In this document: positions 35,116 to 44,163 of the stretch, one piece after another
How positions within the stretch are numbered: position 1 is the first letter of the stretch
How the letters are laid out: every line of letters starts with the position of its first letter
NCBI RefSeq assembly: GCF_900103365.1
Contig: NZ_LT629703.1
Span: 2,790,001-2,854,000, forward strand
DNA: 64,000 bases
Origin: Afipia sp. GAS231
GTDB lineage: Bacteria; Pseudomonadota; Alphaproteobacteria; Rhizobiales; Xanthobacteraceae
Reading direction: 5' to 3'
The notes under the pieces: model-generated
What the model was told of the DNA's origin: nothing
The model's database searches: none
Seen by the model: only the letters and a program-made list of their open reading frames with translations
Made by a program: the position numbers and the translations under genes

Positions 35116-35130
35116 TTAACCATGCTTTGA
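35116..35130 (+). promoter_or_regulatory. CtrA-like box upstream of cpaB
   Basis: TTAACCATGCTTTGA: TTAA, seven bases, TTGA. The consensus CtrA site is TTAA-N7-TTAA and TTAACCAT is a frequent form. It lies 66 bases before the cpaB start, so cell-cycle control of pili is possible. Confidence 0.3.
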
Positions 35131-35196
35131 CGAATAGCTGGTCAACTCCCATCACGGCGGCGGCAGCGTCGCGGCGTAATGTGGAAAGTGAAGCGT

Positions 35197-35979
35197 ATGA
35201 ATACCGCACGCATTGTCGTGTTGACCATCGCGATTGGCGCCGGCGGCATTGCCGCCTATCTCGCCAGCGGGTCCGACAAGCCTGAGGCACCGGCGCCGGT
35301 CGCGCAGTTGCCGACGGTGGATATTCTGGTCGCGAAATCCGACATCGGCCTCGGCCAGTCGGTCAAGGCCGACGATCTGCAGTGGCAGAGCTGGCCGACC
35401 GCGTCGGCCGGTAATTTCATCAGCCGGGTCAGCCGGGCCGACGCCGTCAAGGACGTCACCGGTTCGATCGCGCGCTCGCCATTCATCGCAGGTGAGCCGA
35501 TCCGGGAACAGAAACTGGTCAAGACCGAGGGAACCGGCTTCATGGCCGCGATCCTGCCGTCCGGCTTCCGGGCGGTTTCGACCGAAATCTCGCCGGAAAC
35601 CGGCGCCGGCGGTTTCATTCTGCCGAACGACCATGTCGACGTGCTGCTTTCCAAGCGCGAAAAGAACCCCGACACCAAGGGGCCGGATCTCGTCAGTTCT
35701 GAAATCATCCTGACCAATATCCGCGTTCTCGCGATCGACCAGGCGCCGAAGGAAAAAGACGGCACCAACACCCTCGTCGGCAAGACCGTCACGCTGGAGC
35801 TGAAGCCCGAACAGGCCGAGACGCTGGGCCGCGCGCGCCAGAGCGGCACGCTGTCGCTGGCGCTGCGCAGCCTCGTCGACGTCAAGACGGTCGAGGTCAA
35901 GGTTGACGAAATCAAGCGCAACGAAGGCGTCAATGTCGTTCGTTACGGCATTGCCAGCCAGCAGTTGATGCAGAAGTGA
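35197..35979 (+). CDS. cpaB: Flp pilus assembly protein CpaB (RcpC)
   Basis: A 260-residue periplasmic protein, membrane-anchored by its N-terminal segment (ARIVVLTIAIGAGGIAAYLA). An SAF domain follows (PTVDILVAKSDIGLGQSVKA, DDLQWQSWP) and then the RcpC/CpaB domain (GFRAVSTEISPETGAGGFIL, PNDHVDVLLS). It is thought to help gate or assemble the secretin. The ATG at 35197 has GGAAAG upstream, whereas the ATG at 35179 lacks a ribosome site. Its 3' end lies close to the start of cpaC. Confidence 0.93.
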   Translation: MNTARIVVLTIAIGAGGIAAYLASGSDKPEAPAPVAQLPTVDILVAKSDIGLGQSVKADDLQWQSWPTASAGNFISRVSRADAVKDVTGSIARSPFIAGEPIREQKLVKTEGTGFMAAILPSGFRAVSTEISPETGAGGFILPNDHVDVLLSKREKNPDTKGPDLVSSEIILTNIRVLAIDQAPKEKDGTNTLVGKTVTLELKPEQAETLGRARQSGTLSLALRSLVDVKTVEVKVDEIKRNEGVNVVRYGIASQQLMQK

Positions 35980-35996
35980 CCGAAAGGACGCGGGAT

Positions 35997-37472
35997 ATGA
36001 AGTGCAGGGGAGATCAGCCGATGCGGACATTCCTGGTCCGCGCCCTGTCGTTTTCGGCCGTGGCCGCGCTTACGCTCAATCCGGCGCTGACGCCGGTGGT
36101 GGCCGCCGACTATCGCCCCGTCGCGCCGGCTTCCGTCGAAGGGCAGATGAATGCCCGCCCGCTTTCGCTCGGGATCGGCAAGTCCATCGTCATCGACCTG
36201 CCGCGCGACATCAAGGACGTGCTGGTGGCCGATCCGAAGATCGCCAACGCCGTGGTTCGCTCGACCCAGCGCGCCTATATCATCGGCGCCTCGGTCGGCC
36301 AGACCAACATCGTATTCTTCGATTCCGCCGGCCAGCAGATCGCGGCCTATGACATCGCGGTCACCCGCGACCTCAACGGCTTGCGCGCGGCGCTAAAGCA
36401 GGCGCTGCCGAACTCCGACATCCGGATCGAGGGCCTCGGCGACGGCGTCGTGCTGTCGGGTACGGCGGCGAACCCGATAGAGGCCCAGCAGGCCAACGAT
36501 CTCGCTGCCCGCCTTGTCGGCACCGTCGACCGAGTCACGAATTCGATCGCGGTCCGCGGCCGCGACCAGGTGATGCTGAAGGTCACGGTGGCCGAAGTCG
36601 CCCGCAGTATCATCAAGCAGATGGGCATCGATCTCACGGCCAACATGACCTACGGCACGGCGGTGGTGAATTTCAGCAACGCCAATCCGTTTAACGCCTA
36701 TGGCCGCCCGCTGGTCTCCACCAACGCGTTGTCGGGTTCGTTCGGCGGCGCCGTTCCGTCGGTGACCGCCACCCTGCGCGCGATGGAAACCGCCGGCGTG
36801 GTACGGACGCTGGCCGAGCCCAATCTGACGGCGATTTCGGGCGAATCCGCCACCTTCATCGCCGGCGGCGAGTTTCCGATTCCCGGAGGTTACGCCTGCG
36901 ACCCAACCACCCATGTCTGTACGACCCAGATCCAGTTCAAGAAATTCGGCATTTCGCTGAACTTCACGCCGGTGGTGCTGACCGAAGGCCGCATCAGCCT
37001 TCGCGTCATGACCGAAGTGTCGGAACTGTCGAACGAAAATTCGATCACGCTGTCGCAGTCGGTCACGGCGACGACCGTCAACTCGCTGACGATTCCCTCG
37101 ATCAAGACCCGCCGCGCCGAAACGACGCTGGAAATTCCCTCCGGCGGCTCGATGGCGATGGCCGGCCTGATCCAGGAACAGACCAAGCAGGCCATCAGCG
37201 GCTTCCCGGGTCTGGCGCAACTGCCGGTGCTCGGCTCGCTGTTCCGCAGCCGCGACTACGTCAACAGCCAGACCGAACTGATGGTCCTGGTGACGCCCTA
37301 TGTCGTCCGCGCGGTCGCGCAGAAGGACCTGTCGCGCCCGGATGACGGCTTTGCCGCCGCGTCGGACCCGCAAGCGGACCTGCTCGGCAGCATCAATCGC
37401 ATCTACGGCGTTCCGGGCCGCACCGAGCCGGCACGGAATTATCGCGGCAGCTACGGCTTTATTACGGACTGA
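35997..37472 (+). CDS. cpaC: Flp pilus secretin CpaC (RcpA)
   Basis: The outer-membrane secretin channel, 491 residues. Signal peptide (FLVRALSFSAVAALTLNPAL), secretin N domain (SIVIDLPRDIKDVLVADPKI, ANAVVRSTQRAYIIG), BON-like segment (IRIEGLGDGVVLSGTAANPI) and pore domain (ATLRAMETAGVVRTLAEPNL; FPGLAQLPVLGSLFRSRDY; ELMVLVTPYVV). Two good starts exist: 35997 after AAAGGACG and 36021 after GGGGAG; the shorter still keeps the signal peptide. The N domain resembles the orphan protein at 28773-29279. Confidence 0.95.
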   Translation: MKCRGDQPMRTFLVRALSFSAVAALTLNPALTPVVAADYRPVAPASVEGQMNARPLSLGIGKSIVIDLPRDIKDVLVADPKIANAVVRSTQRAYIIGASVGQTNIVFFDSAGQQIAAYDIAVTRDLNGLRAALKQALPNSDIRIEGLGDGVVLSGTAANPIEAQQANDLAARLVGTVDRVTNSIAVRGRDQVMLKVTVAEVARSIIKQMGIDLTANMTYGTAVVNFSNANPFNAYGRPLVSTNALSGSFGGAVPSVTATLRAMETAGVVRTLAEPNLTAISGESATFIAGGEFPIPGGYACDPTTHVCTTQIQFKKFGISLNFTPVVLTEGRISLRVMTEVSELSNENSITLSQSVTATTVNSLTIPSIKTRRAETTLEIPSGGSMAMAGLIQEQTKQAISGFPGLAQLPVLGSLFRSRDYVNSQTELMVLVTPYVVRAVAQKDLSRPDDGFAAASDPQADLLGSINRIYGVPGRTEPARNYRGSYGFITD

Positions 37473-37481
37473 GGCGGGACG

Positions 37482-38234
37482 ATGACACGAGATCAGACAT
37501 CCAGAGCACCCGCCGATCGCAAGCGCGCGCTGCTCCTTGCGGGCGCGCTGATTGGCGTTTCCGTGGCGCTCGGCGCCTGCCAGCACACGTCCGACGTCGC
37601 GACGACGGCGAGCGTGCCCGACGACTATCGGCTGCGCCATCCGATCGCGGTCCAGGAAGCCGATCGTTCGATCGTCGTGTTCGTCGGCCGCGGCCGCGGC
37701 GGCATTTCCGCCGCCCAGCGCGCCGATGTAGTGGGACTGGCCCAGCTCTGGCTTGCCGAAGGCACTGGCGCCATCAGCATCGATATGCCTGTCGATACCC
37801 CGAACGCGCGCGCCGCCCAGGATTCGCTGCGGGAGATCCAGGCGACCTTCGCCGCCGCCGGCGTGCCGCCGCGGGCCATCAACGTTCGCCAGTACCATCC
37901 GGAAGATCCCCGGCACATGGCGGCGATCCGGCTGAATTATCCGAAGATCTCGGCGGTGGCGGGTCCCTGCGGCCTGTGGCCCGAAGACCTCGGACCTTCG
38001 ATCGACAACAAGGGCTATTACGACAACAAGCCCTATTACAATTTCGGCTGCGCCTATCAGCGCAACATGGCGGCGATGGTCGACAATCCGTCCGATCTGG
38101 TCCAGCCGCGGCCGGAGACGCCGGCCTACTGGCCGCGGCGTAACGCGGCCTTCGAGAAGTACAAACGTGGCAACACCACCACGACCACCTATCCCGAGGC
38201 CGACAAGGCCAAACTCAGCGACACCGGCAAATGA
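37482..38234 (+). CDS. cpaD: Flp pilus assembly lipoprotein CpaD
   Basis: A 250-residue lipoprotein: lipobox SVALGAC (Cys 33), then a periplasmic CpaD domain with VPDDYRLRHPIAVQEADRSI and VVFVGRGRGGISAAQRADVV. The C-terminal cysteines (AGPCGLWPEDLG and YYNFGCAYQRNMAAMVDNP) are family landmarks. It probably acts as the secretin pilotin. It overlaps cpaE by four bases (ATGA), implying translational coupling. Confidence 0.94.
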   Translation: MTRDQTSRAPADRKRALLLAGALIGVSVALGACQHTSDVATTASVPDDYRLRHPIAVQEADRSIVVFVGRGRGGISAAQRADVVGLAQLWLAEGTGAISIDMPVDTPNARAAQDSLREIQATFAAAGVPPRAINVRQYHPEDPRHMAAIRLNYPKISAVAGPCGLWPEDLGPSIDNKGYYDNKPYYNFGCAYQRNMAAMVDNPSDLVQPRPETPAYWPRRNAAFEKYKRGNTTTTTYPEADKAKLSDTGK

Positions 38235-39496
38235 TCAGTTACGCGCGCCAGAACCCAGACCAGCAGTCGGAGGCTTCGCCGCCGGCGGAAGATCATATTG
38301 CGCCGTCGCCGCGGGTATCGGTGCAGGCCTTCTGCGAGACGGTTGAAACCGCGGCTGCGGTGCAGGCGGCGGGCGAAGACCGCCGTCTCGGCAAGGCGCA
38401 TCTCAAGATCCAGATGGGCGGCATGGCCGCCGCCATCGAGGCCTATCGTTCGGCGCCGACCCCGAACGTCATCATCCTGGAGACCGAAGGCCGTCACGAC
38501 ATCCTGCTCGGTCTCGACCAGCTCGCCACCGTATGCGACGCCGGCACCCGCGTGATCGTGATCGGCAAGATCAACGACGTCACGCTGTATCGCGAACTGG
38601 TGCGCCGCGGCGTCAGCGACTACGCGATCGCACCGGTCACCGCGATCGACGTCGTGCGCTCGGTCTGCAATCTGTTTTCGGCGCCGGAAGCCAAGGCGGT
38701 CGGACGCATCATCGCCGTCGTCGGCGCCAAAGGCGGCGTCGGCGCTTCCACCGTCGCCCACAACGTCGCCTGGGCGATCGCGCGCGATCTGGCGCTGGAT
38801 TCGGTGGTCGCCGATCTCGATCTCGCCTTCGGCACCGCCGGCCTCGACTACAACCAGGACCCGGCGCAGGGCATCGCGGACGCGGTATTCTCCCCCGACC
38901 GGGTCGATACCGCCTTCATCGACCGCCTGCTGTCGAAATGCACCGACCATCTCAGCCTGCTGGCGGCGCCGGCGACGCTCGACCGGGTCTACGATTTCGG
39001 CGCCGACGCCTTCGATTCGATCTTCGATACGCTGCGCACCACGATGCCCTGCATCGTGCTCGACGTTCCGCATCAGTGGACCGGATGGACCAAGCGCGCG
39101 CTGATCGCGGCCGACGACATCCTGATCGTAGCAGCCCCCGATCTCGCCAACCTGCGCAACACCAAGAACATCGTCGACCTCTTGAAGGCACAACGGCCGA
39201 ACGACCGTGCGCCGCTGTATTGTCTCAACCAGGTCGGCATCCCCAAGCGCCCGGAGATTCCGGCCAGCGAGTTCGCCAAGGCAATCGAGAGCCAGCCGAT
39301 CGCGACGATCCCGTTCGAGCCGCAGATGTTCGGATCGGCCGCCAATAACGGCCAGATGATCGCGGAAATCTCCGCCACTCATCGCACCACCGAGATGTTC
39401 CTGCAGATAGCGCAGCGGCTCACCGGCCGCGGCGAGACCAAGAAGCCCAAGGGTTCATTCCTTGCACCTTTGATCGAGAAGTTGCGGGCCAAGTAA
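38231..39496 (+). CDS. cpaE: Flp pilus localisation ATPase CpaE (TadZ)
   Basis: A 421-residue protein with an N-terminal atypical receiver-like domain (about residues 25-150) and a C-terminal ParA/MinD-type ATPase. The deviant Walker A is VVGAKGGVGASTVAHNVAW (near 163-181), and the Walker B-like segment is VVADLDLAFGTAGLDY. TadZ/CpaE proteins place the pilus machine at a pole. Asp and Gly of the ATPase site look intact. It is coupled to cpaD and followed 22 bases later by cpaF. Confidence 0.95.
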   Translation: MISYARQNPDQQSEASPPAEDHIAPSPRVSVQAFCETVETAAAVQAAGEDRRLGKAHLKIQMGGMAAAIEAYRSAPTPNVIILETEGRHDILLGLDQLATVCDAGTRVIVIGKINDVTLYRELVRRGVSDYAIAPVTAIDVVRSVCNLFSAPEAKAVGRIIAVVGAKGGVGASTVAHNVAWAIARDLALDSVVADLDLAFGTAGLDYNQDPAQGIADAVFSPDRVDTAFIDRLLSKCTDHLSLLAAPATLDRVYDFGADAFDSIFDTLRTTMPCIVLDVPHQWTGWTKRALIAADDILIVAAPDLANLRNTKNIVDLLKAQRPNDRAPLYCLNQVGIPKRPEIPASEFAKAIESQPIATIPFEPQMFGSAANNGQMIAEISATHRTTEMFLQIAQRLTGRGETKKPKGSFLAPLIEKLRAK

Positions 39497-39518
39497 GCCA
39501 CCCGCATGGAGTACCAAA

Positions 39519-40985
39519 GTGTTCGGTAAGCGTAGCGGAAATGATAGCGACACGCGGGCGCCGAAGCCCGCTTTTCAGGCGCCGGAACCGGTTTCCGGCG
39601 CTGCAGCCGTTCCGCGTGAGGTCGCAGCTCCGACCGTCTCTTCACCGCCGATCGCGCCCGCAAAGGCGCCGCCCGCGCCCTCCGCGGAAGCGCGGCGATC
39701 CGACAATTACTACCAGGTCAAGGCGACGATCTTCGGCGCCCTGATCGAGGCGATCGACCTCGCCCAGCTCGCCAAGCTCGACGGCGAGTCCGCGCGCGAG
39801 GAAATCCGCGACATCGTCAACGAAATCATCGCGATCAAGAACATCGTGATGTCGATCGCCGAGCAGGAAGAACTGCTCGACGACATCTGCAACGACGTGC
39901 TCGGCTACGGTCCGCTGGAGCCGCTGCTGTCGCGCGACGACATCGCCGACATCATGGTCAACGGCGCCGGCACGGTGTTCATCGAAGTCGCCGGCAAGAT
40001 CCAGAAGACCGGCATCCGGTTCCGCGACAACCAGCAGCTTCTCAACATCTGCCAGCGCATCGTCAGCCAGGTCGGCCGGCGCGTCGACGAATCCTCGCCG
40101 ATCTGCGACGCCCGTCTCGCCGACGGCTCCCGCGTCAACGCCATCGTTCCGCCGCTGGCGATCGACGGCCCCGCGCTCACCATTCGTAAGTTCAAGAAGG
40201 ACAAGCTGACGCTCGATCAGCTGGTCAAGTTCGGCGCGATCTCGCCGGAAGGCGCCGAGATCCTGCAGATCATCGGTCGCGTCCGCTGCAACGTGCTGAT
40301 CTCGGGCGGTACCGGTTCCGGCAAGACCACGCTGCTGAACTGCCTGACCCAGTTCATCGAACACGACGAACGCGTCATCACCTGCGAAGACGCCGCCGAA
40401 CTGCAATTGCAGCAGCCCCATGTGGTGCGGCTGGAAACCCGCCCGCCCAACATCGAGGGCGAAGGCCAGGTCACGATGCGCGAACTGGTGCGCAACTGCC
40501 TGCGTATGCGCCCTGAACGCATCATCGTCGGCGAAGTCCGCGGACCCGAGGCATTCGACCTGCTGCAGGCCATGAACACCGGCCATGACGGCTCGATGGG
40601 CACGCTGCACGCCAACAACCCTCGCGAAGCGATGTCACGCTGCGAATCGATGATCACCATGGGCGGCTTCTCGCTGCCCTCGCGCACCATTCGCGAGATG
40701 ATCTGCGCCTCGATCGACGTCATCGTGCAGGCCGCGCGCCTGCGCGACGGCTCGCGCCGCATCACCCACATCACCGAGGTGATGGGCATGGAAGGCGACA
40801 CCATCATCACCCAGGATCTGTTCGTGTATGAGCTGATCGGCGAAGACGCCAACGGCAAGATCATCGGACGACATCGCTCGACCGGCATCGGACGCCCGCG
40901 CTTCTGGGAACGTGCGCGGTATTACGGCGAGGAGAAGCGGCTTGCGGCAGCCCTCGACGCCGCCGAAGTCGCCGAGAACAAGTAA
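39519..40985 (+). CDS. cpaF: Flp pilus assembly ATPase CpaF (TadA)
   Basis: A 488-residue hexameric secretion ATPase that powers pilus extension and, in tad systems, also retraction. Walker A is ISGGTGSGKTTLLNCL (near 260-275), Asp box VITCEDAAELQLQQPHVVRL, Walker B RPERIIVGEVRGPEAFDLLQ and the His box TGHDGSMGTLHANNPREAM. The start is GTG at 39519 with GGAG eight bases upstream. The first 60 residues are Pro/Ala-rich and disordered. Sequence and place in the operon agree. Confidence 0.97.
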   Translation: MFGKRSGNDSDTRAPKPAFQAPEPVSGAAAVPREVAAPTVSSPPIAPAKAPPAPSAEARRSDNYYQVKATIFGALIEAIDLAQLAKLDGESAREEIRDIVNEIIAIKNIVMSIAEQEELLDDICNDVLGYGPLEPLLSRDDIADIMVNGAGTVFIEVAGKIQKTGIRFRDNQQLLNICQRIVSQVGRRVDESSPICDARLADGSRVNAIVPPLAIDGPALTIRKFKKDKLTLDQLVKFGAISPEGAEILQIIGRVRCNVLISGGTGSGKTTLLNCLTQFIEHDERVITCEDAAELQLQQPHVVRLETRPPNIEGEGQVTMRELVRNCLRMRPERIIVGEVRGPEAFDLLQAMNTGHDGSMGTLHANNPREAMSRCESMITMGGFSLPSRTIREMICASIDVIVQAARLRDGSRRITHITEVMGMEGDTIITQDLFVYELIGEDANGKIIGRHRSTGIGRPRFWERARYYGEEKRLAAALDAAEVAENK

Positions 40986-40995
40986 GGAGCGGGTG

Positions 40996-41973
40996 ATGAA
41001 CATGCAGGTGCTCGCACTGGCCTTTCTCGGCTTCACCGCTGTCGGCGGACTGGCCTGGGTCTTCGTCTATCCGTTGCTGTCCGGAGAGAAAAAGGCCGAA
41101 TCTCGCCGTGCCTCGATCGCACGGTCCGAACCCGCCGCCGCACGCCAGGCCGACAAGAGCCAACGTTCGCGCCGCGAGCAGGTCGAGGGGTCGCTGAAGG
41201 ATCTCGAGGCGCGCCGCCAGAAGGAAAAGCGCGTGCCGCTGAGCGTCCGGCTCACCCAGGCCGGTCTCGGCTGGACGACGCAGAAATTCTGGATCATGTC
41301 CGGCGCCTGCGCCGCAGTCTTCTTCGTCGTGGCGTTCACGGTCGGCGGCGGACTGTTGGGCGGCCTCGGCATGGCGTTCGCCGCTGGCTTCGGCCTGCCG
41401 CGCTGGACGCTGGGCTACCTCAAGACCCGCCGCGAGAAGGCGTTTCTGAAGGCGCTGCCCGACGCCGTCGACGTCATCGTGCGCGGCATCAAGGCCGGTC
41501 TGCCGCTGTTTGATTCGATCAAGGTGGTCGCCGCCGACGCGCCGGAACCGCTGAAGAGCGAGTTCCTCGCCATCATCGAAACCCAGACCATCGGCATGCC
41601 GCTGGGCGACGCCTGCGCGCGGCTGTTCGAGCGGATGCCGGTGCCGGAGGCGAACTTCTTCGGCATCGTGATCGCGATCCAGCAGAAATCCGGCGGCAAC
41701 CTGTCGGAAGCGCTTGGCAACCTCTCCAAGGTGCTGCGCGACCGCAAGAAGATGGCGGAAAAGATCCAGGCTATGTCGATGGAAGCCAAGGCTTCCGCGG
41801 CCATCATCGGCTCGTTGCCGCCGATCGTGATGCTGCTGGTCTGGATTTCGACGCCCGACTACATCTCGCTGCTTTGGACCGAGCGGGTCGGCCAGTTCAT
41901 GCTGGTATGTTGCGTCGGCTGGATGACCTGCGGCGTGCTTGTGATGAAGAAAATGATCAACTTCGACTTCTGA
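40996..41973 (+). CDS. tadB: Flp pilus inner-membrane platform protein TadB
   Basis: A 325-residue type II secretion F-domain protein. One TM helix sits at the N-terminus (LALAFLGFTAVGGLAWVFVY), two in the middle, and the F domain (FLKALPDAVDVIVRGIKAGL; GNLSEALGNLSKVLRDRKKM) before the last TM pair. ATG 40996 has AGGAG six bases upstream. The open frame upstream to 40912 overlaps cpaF and is not used. It forms the platform with TadC. Confidence 0.95.
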   Translation: MNMQVLALAFLGFTAVGGLAWVFVYPLLSGEKKAESRRASIARSEPAAARQADKSQRSRREQVEGSLKDLEARRQKEKRVPLSVRLTQAGLGWTTQKFWIMSGACAAVFFVVAFTVGGGLLGGLGMAFAAGFGLPRWTLGYLKTRREKAFLKALPDAVDVIVRGIKAGLPLFDSIKVVAADAPEPLKSEFLAIIETQTIGMPLGDACARLFERMPVPEANFFGIVIAIQQKSGGNLSEALGNLSKVLRDRKKMAEKIQAMSMEAKASAAIIGSLPPIVMLLVWISTPDYISLLWTERVGQFMLVCCVGWMTCGVLVMKKMINFDF

Positions 41974-41983
41974 CGGTGCAGTT

Positions 41984-42958
41984 ATGATTCAATTTATGAT
42001 CGACAAGCTTCACGACGCGCGGTTCATGACCATGTTGCTCGCGGCCATTGCCGCGGGCGCCACGGCCTATACCCTGATCATGCCGCTGTTTGCCGGCGAA
42101 GGCCTCGCCAAGCGGATGAAGGCCGTCGCCAGCGAGCGCGAACGGCTCCGCCAGCGCGAGCGTGAGCGGCTCAACAAGTCGGAAAAGGTGTCGCTGCGGC
42201 AGACCCCGAAGCAGCTGGTTTCCAAGGTGGTGGAAGACTTCAACCTCGGCAAGTGGCTGGCGCAGGAAGCCGCGCGCGACAAGCTGATCATGGCCGGCTA
42301 TCGCGGTCACGCTCCCTACGTCACCTTCCTGTTCGCCCGCGCGGTGACGCCGATCGTGCTGTTTCTCGGCGCGGTGATCTACATCTTCGTGATCACGAAC
42401 CTGGACAAGTCGATGCCGGTCAAGATCGGCATCTGCCTCGCCGCCGCCTATGCCGGACTGCAGGCGCCGATGCTGTTCCTGAAAAACGCGATCAGCAAGC
42501 GCCAGCTCTCGATCAAGCGCGCCTTCCCGGACGCGCTCGACCTGCTGCTGATCTGCATCGAGTCCGGCATGTCGGTCGAAGTTGCGTTCCGCAAGGTCTC
42601 GACCGAAATCGTCACGCAGTCGGTGGCGCTGTCGGAAGAGTTTGCCCTGACCACCGCCGAACTGTCCTATCTGCAGGACCGCAAGGTGGCGTATGAGAAT
42701 CTCGCCAAGCGCACCGGCCTCGAAGGCGTCAAGTCAGTCTGCCTGTCGTTGATGCAGTCGGAACGCTACGGCACGCCGCTCGGCCAGAGCCTGCGGGTGA
42801 TGGCGCAGGAAAACCGTGACATGCGGATGAACGAGGCCGAGAAGAAGGCCGCAGCATTGCCGCCGAAGCTCACCGTGCCGATGATCCTGTTCTTCCTGCC
42901 CTGCCTGTTCATCGTCATTCTCGGGCCGACCTACATCAAGATCCAGGCGATGCCGTGA
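41984..42958 (+). CDS. tadC: Flp pilus inner-membrane platform protein TadC
   Basis: A 324-residue second F-domain protein: FPDALDLLLICIESGMSVEV, AFRKVSTEI and LSYLQDRKVAYENLAKRTGL, plus SLMQSERYGTPLGQSLRVMA. Four hydrophobic segments are present, the first near residue 18. A charged cytoplasmic stretch (RERLRQRERERLNKSEKVSL) follows TM1. It ends the plus-strand assembly operon; a GC-rich hairpin follows. Confidence 0.95.
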   Translation: MIQFMIDKLHDARFMTMLLAAIAAGATAYTLIMPLFAGEGLAKRMKAVASERERLRQRERERLNKSEKVSLRQTPKQLVSKVVEDFNLGKWLAQEAARDKLIMAGYRGHAPYVTFLFARAVTPIVLFLGAVIYIFVITNLDKSMPVKIGICLAAAYAGLQAPMLFLKNAISKRQLSIKRAFPDALDLLLICIESGMSVEVAFRKVSTEIVTQSVALSEEFALTTAELSYLQDRKVAYENLAKRTGLEGVKSVCLSLMQSERYGTPLGQSLRVMAQENRDMRMNEAEKKAAALPPKLTVPMILFFLPCLFIVILGPTYIKIQAMP

Positions 42959-42963
42959 GGCTG

Positions 42964-42987
42964 CCGGCGCGGCAGACGCCGCGCCGG
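42964..42987 (+). terminator. GC-rich hairpin after tadC
   Basis: CCGGCGCGGC pairs with GCCGCGCCGG across AGAC. No T-run follows, so it may be a Rho-assisted terminator or 3' stabiliser. Confidence 0.45.
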
Positions 42988-43107
42988 TCGAGCCTGCAGA
43001 ATTGTCGTCGCCCGGCTTGCCGCCTCCGTTAAAGCTCCGGCGAGCCAACAGAAGCAAGTCTTGGCGTGGCCGGGACCGGGCGATCCGCGCCCTTCGATTC
43101 GTGCACT

Positions 43108-43153
43108 GAGTCTCTGGAATACTGGATCACCCGCTTTCGCGGGTGATGACAGC
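43108..43153. repeat. Dispersed repeat, family D (half copy)
   Basis: TCTCTGGAATACTGGATCAC followed by CCGCTTTCGCGGGTGATGAC. It matches the right half of the element at 4950-5053. It sits between convergent tadC and tadD. Confidence 0.75.
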
Positions 43154-43216
43154 TGCGGGTTGGTGACGACGGTCGGCCGCGGCGCGGAACGACGGCGACT
43201 TGCTACGACTGGACGT

Positions 43217-44029
43217 TCAGTCCTGTTTGTCGAGCGCGACCACGGGCGGTTTTCGTCCGCCGCGCGGGTCCTTCTGGCTCAGCATCTCGCGAAGATAGGC
43301 CACGTTCGCCGTCGCCTCGTCGGCCGGCAGGTCGCCCTTGGCGATGGTCTCGGCTTCCGCGAAACGGCCCTGCAAGCCAACCACCAAAGCGAGGTTCTGG
43401 CGCACCCGGCCGTCAGCGCGCGGATTGCCATAGGCGCGCCGCAGCGTTTCCTCGGCCTGCGGCAATTCCCGCGTCAGCATGTAGGAGAGGCCGAGATTGG
43501 ACAGGACGGACGGTTCCTCCGGCACGATCTTCAGCGCGGTGGCGTAGTAGCGGCGGGCTTCTTCGTGCTTGCCCATCTTGTCGAGCGTCGTGCCCTGCAC
43601 CGAGAGAATACGCCAGTCGGGATTGGCGGGCGAGTGGGCGCGGCTGAGCACATCGAAGGCGGCCTGCGAATTGCCGTTGTCGGCCAACGCGCGGCCGTAG
43701 CCGGCGATCAGCGCCTTGTTACCGGGATTGGCGATGGTGGCCTGTTCGAGCACGGCGGCAGCCTGCGCGCGCTGCCCGGTGGCGCGAAGCGCCTGGCCAT
43801 ACGCCAGCGCCGCATCGGCGTCCTTGGGATTGGCGCGATAGCGCTCGCCGTAGACATCGACGGCTTGCCGCGGATCCTCGGGAACGGCGGCAGTCTTCGA
43901 AGACGTAATCGCGCCCGTCACATCGGACATGGTCTGGCAGCCGCCAAGGCTTGCGGCCAGGACCGCGCTTAACGCCGCGGATGCGAGAAGCCGGGCGAGA
44001 TACCCGGCATGGCTGGACTGTCGACGCAT
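43217..44029 (-). CDS. tadD: Flp pilus assembly TPR lipoprotein TadD
   Basis: A 270-residue lipoprotein: lipobox AASLGGC (Cys 31), then about five tetratricopeptide units, for example PKDADAALAYGQALRATGQR, AQAAAVLEQATIANPG and KHEEARRYYATALKIVPEEP. TadD is an outer-membrane TPR protein needed for Flp pilus assembly. It lies convergent to the cpa/tad operon instead of inside it, so it is expressed from its own promoter. Confidence 0.9.
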   Translation of the reverse strand: MRRQSSHAGYLARLLASAALSAVLAASLGGCQTMSDVTGAITSSKTAAVPEDPRQAVDVYGERYRANPKDADAALAYGQALRATGQRAQAAAVLEQATIANPGNKALIAGYGRALADNGNSQAAFDVLSRAHSPANPDWRILSVQGTTLDKMGKHEEARRYYATALKIVPEEPSVLSNLGLSYMLTRELPQAEETLRRAYGNPRADGRVRQNLALVVGLQGRFAEAETIAKGDLPADEATANVAYLREMLSQKDPRGGRKPPVVALDKQD

Positions 44030-44163
44030 GTCACTTCAACTCACGGGGTATCGGGCGAACGGAGCCGAACGCGACAGCAATAGACTGTTAACCCTAACGG
44101 CTGGTTAATTGGCCGTGCTATGAAGCCGCGGCACCCCTGCCCGCCCCGTTTGACGAGATCCGC

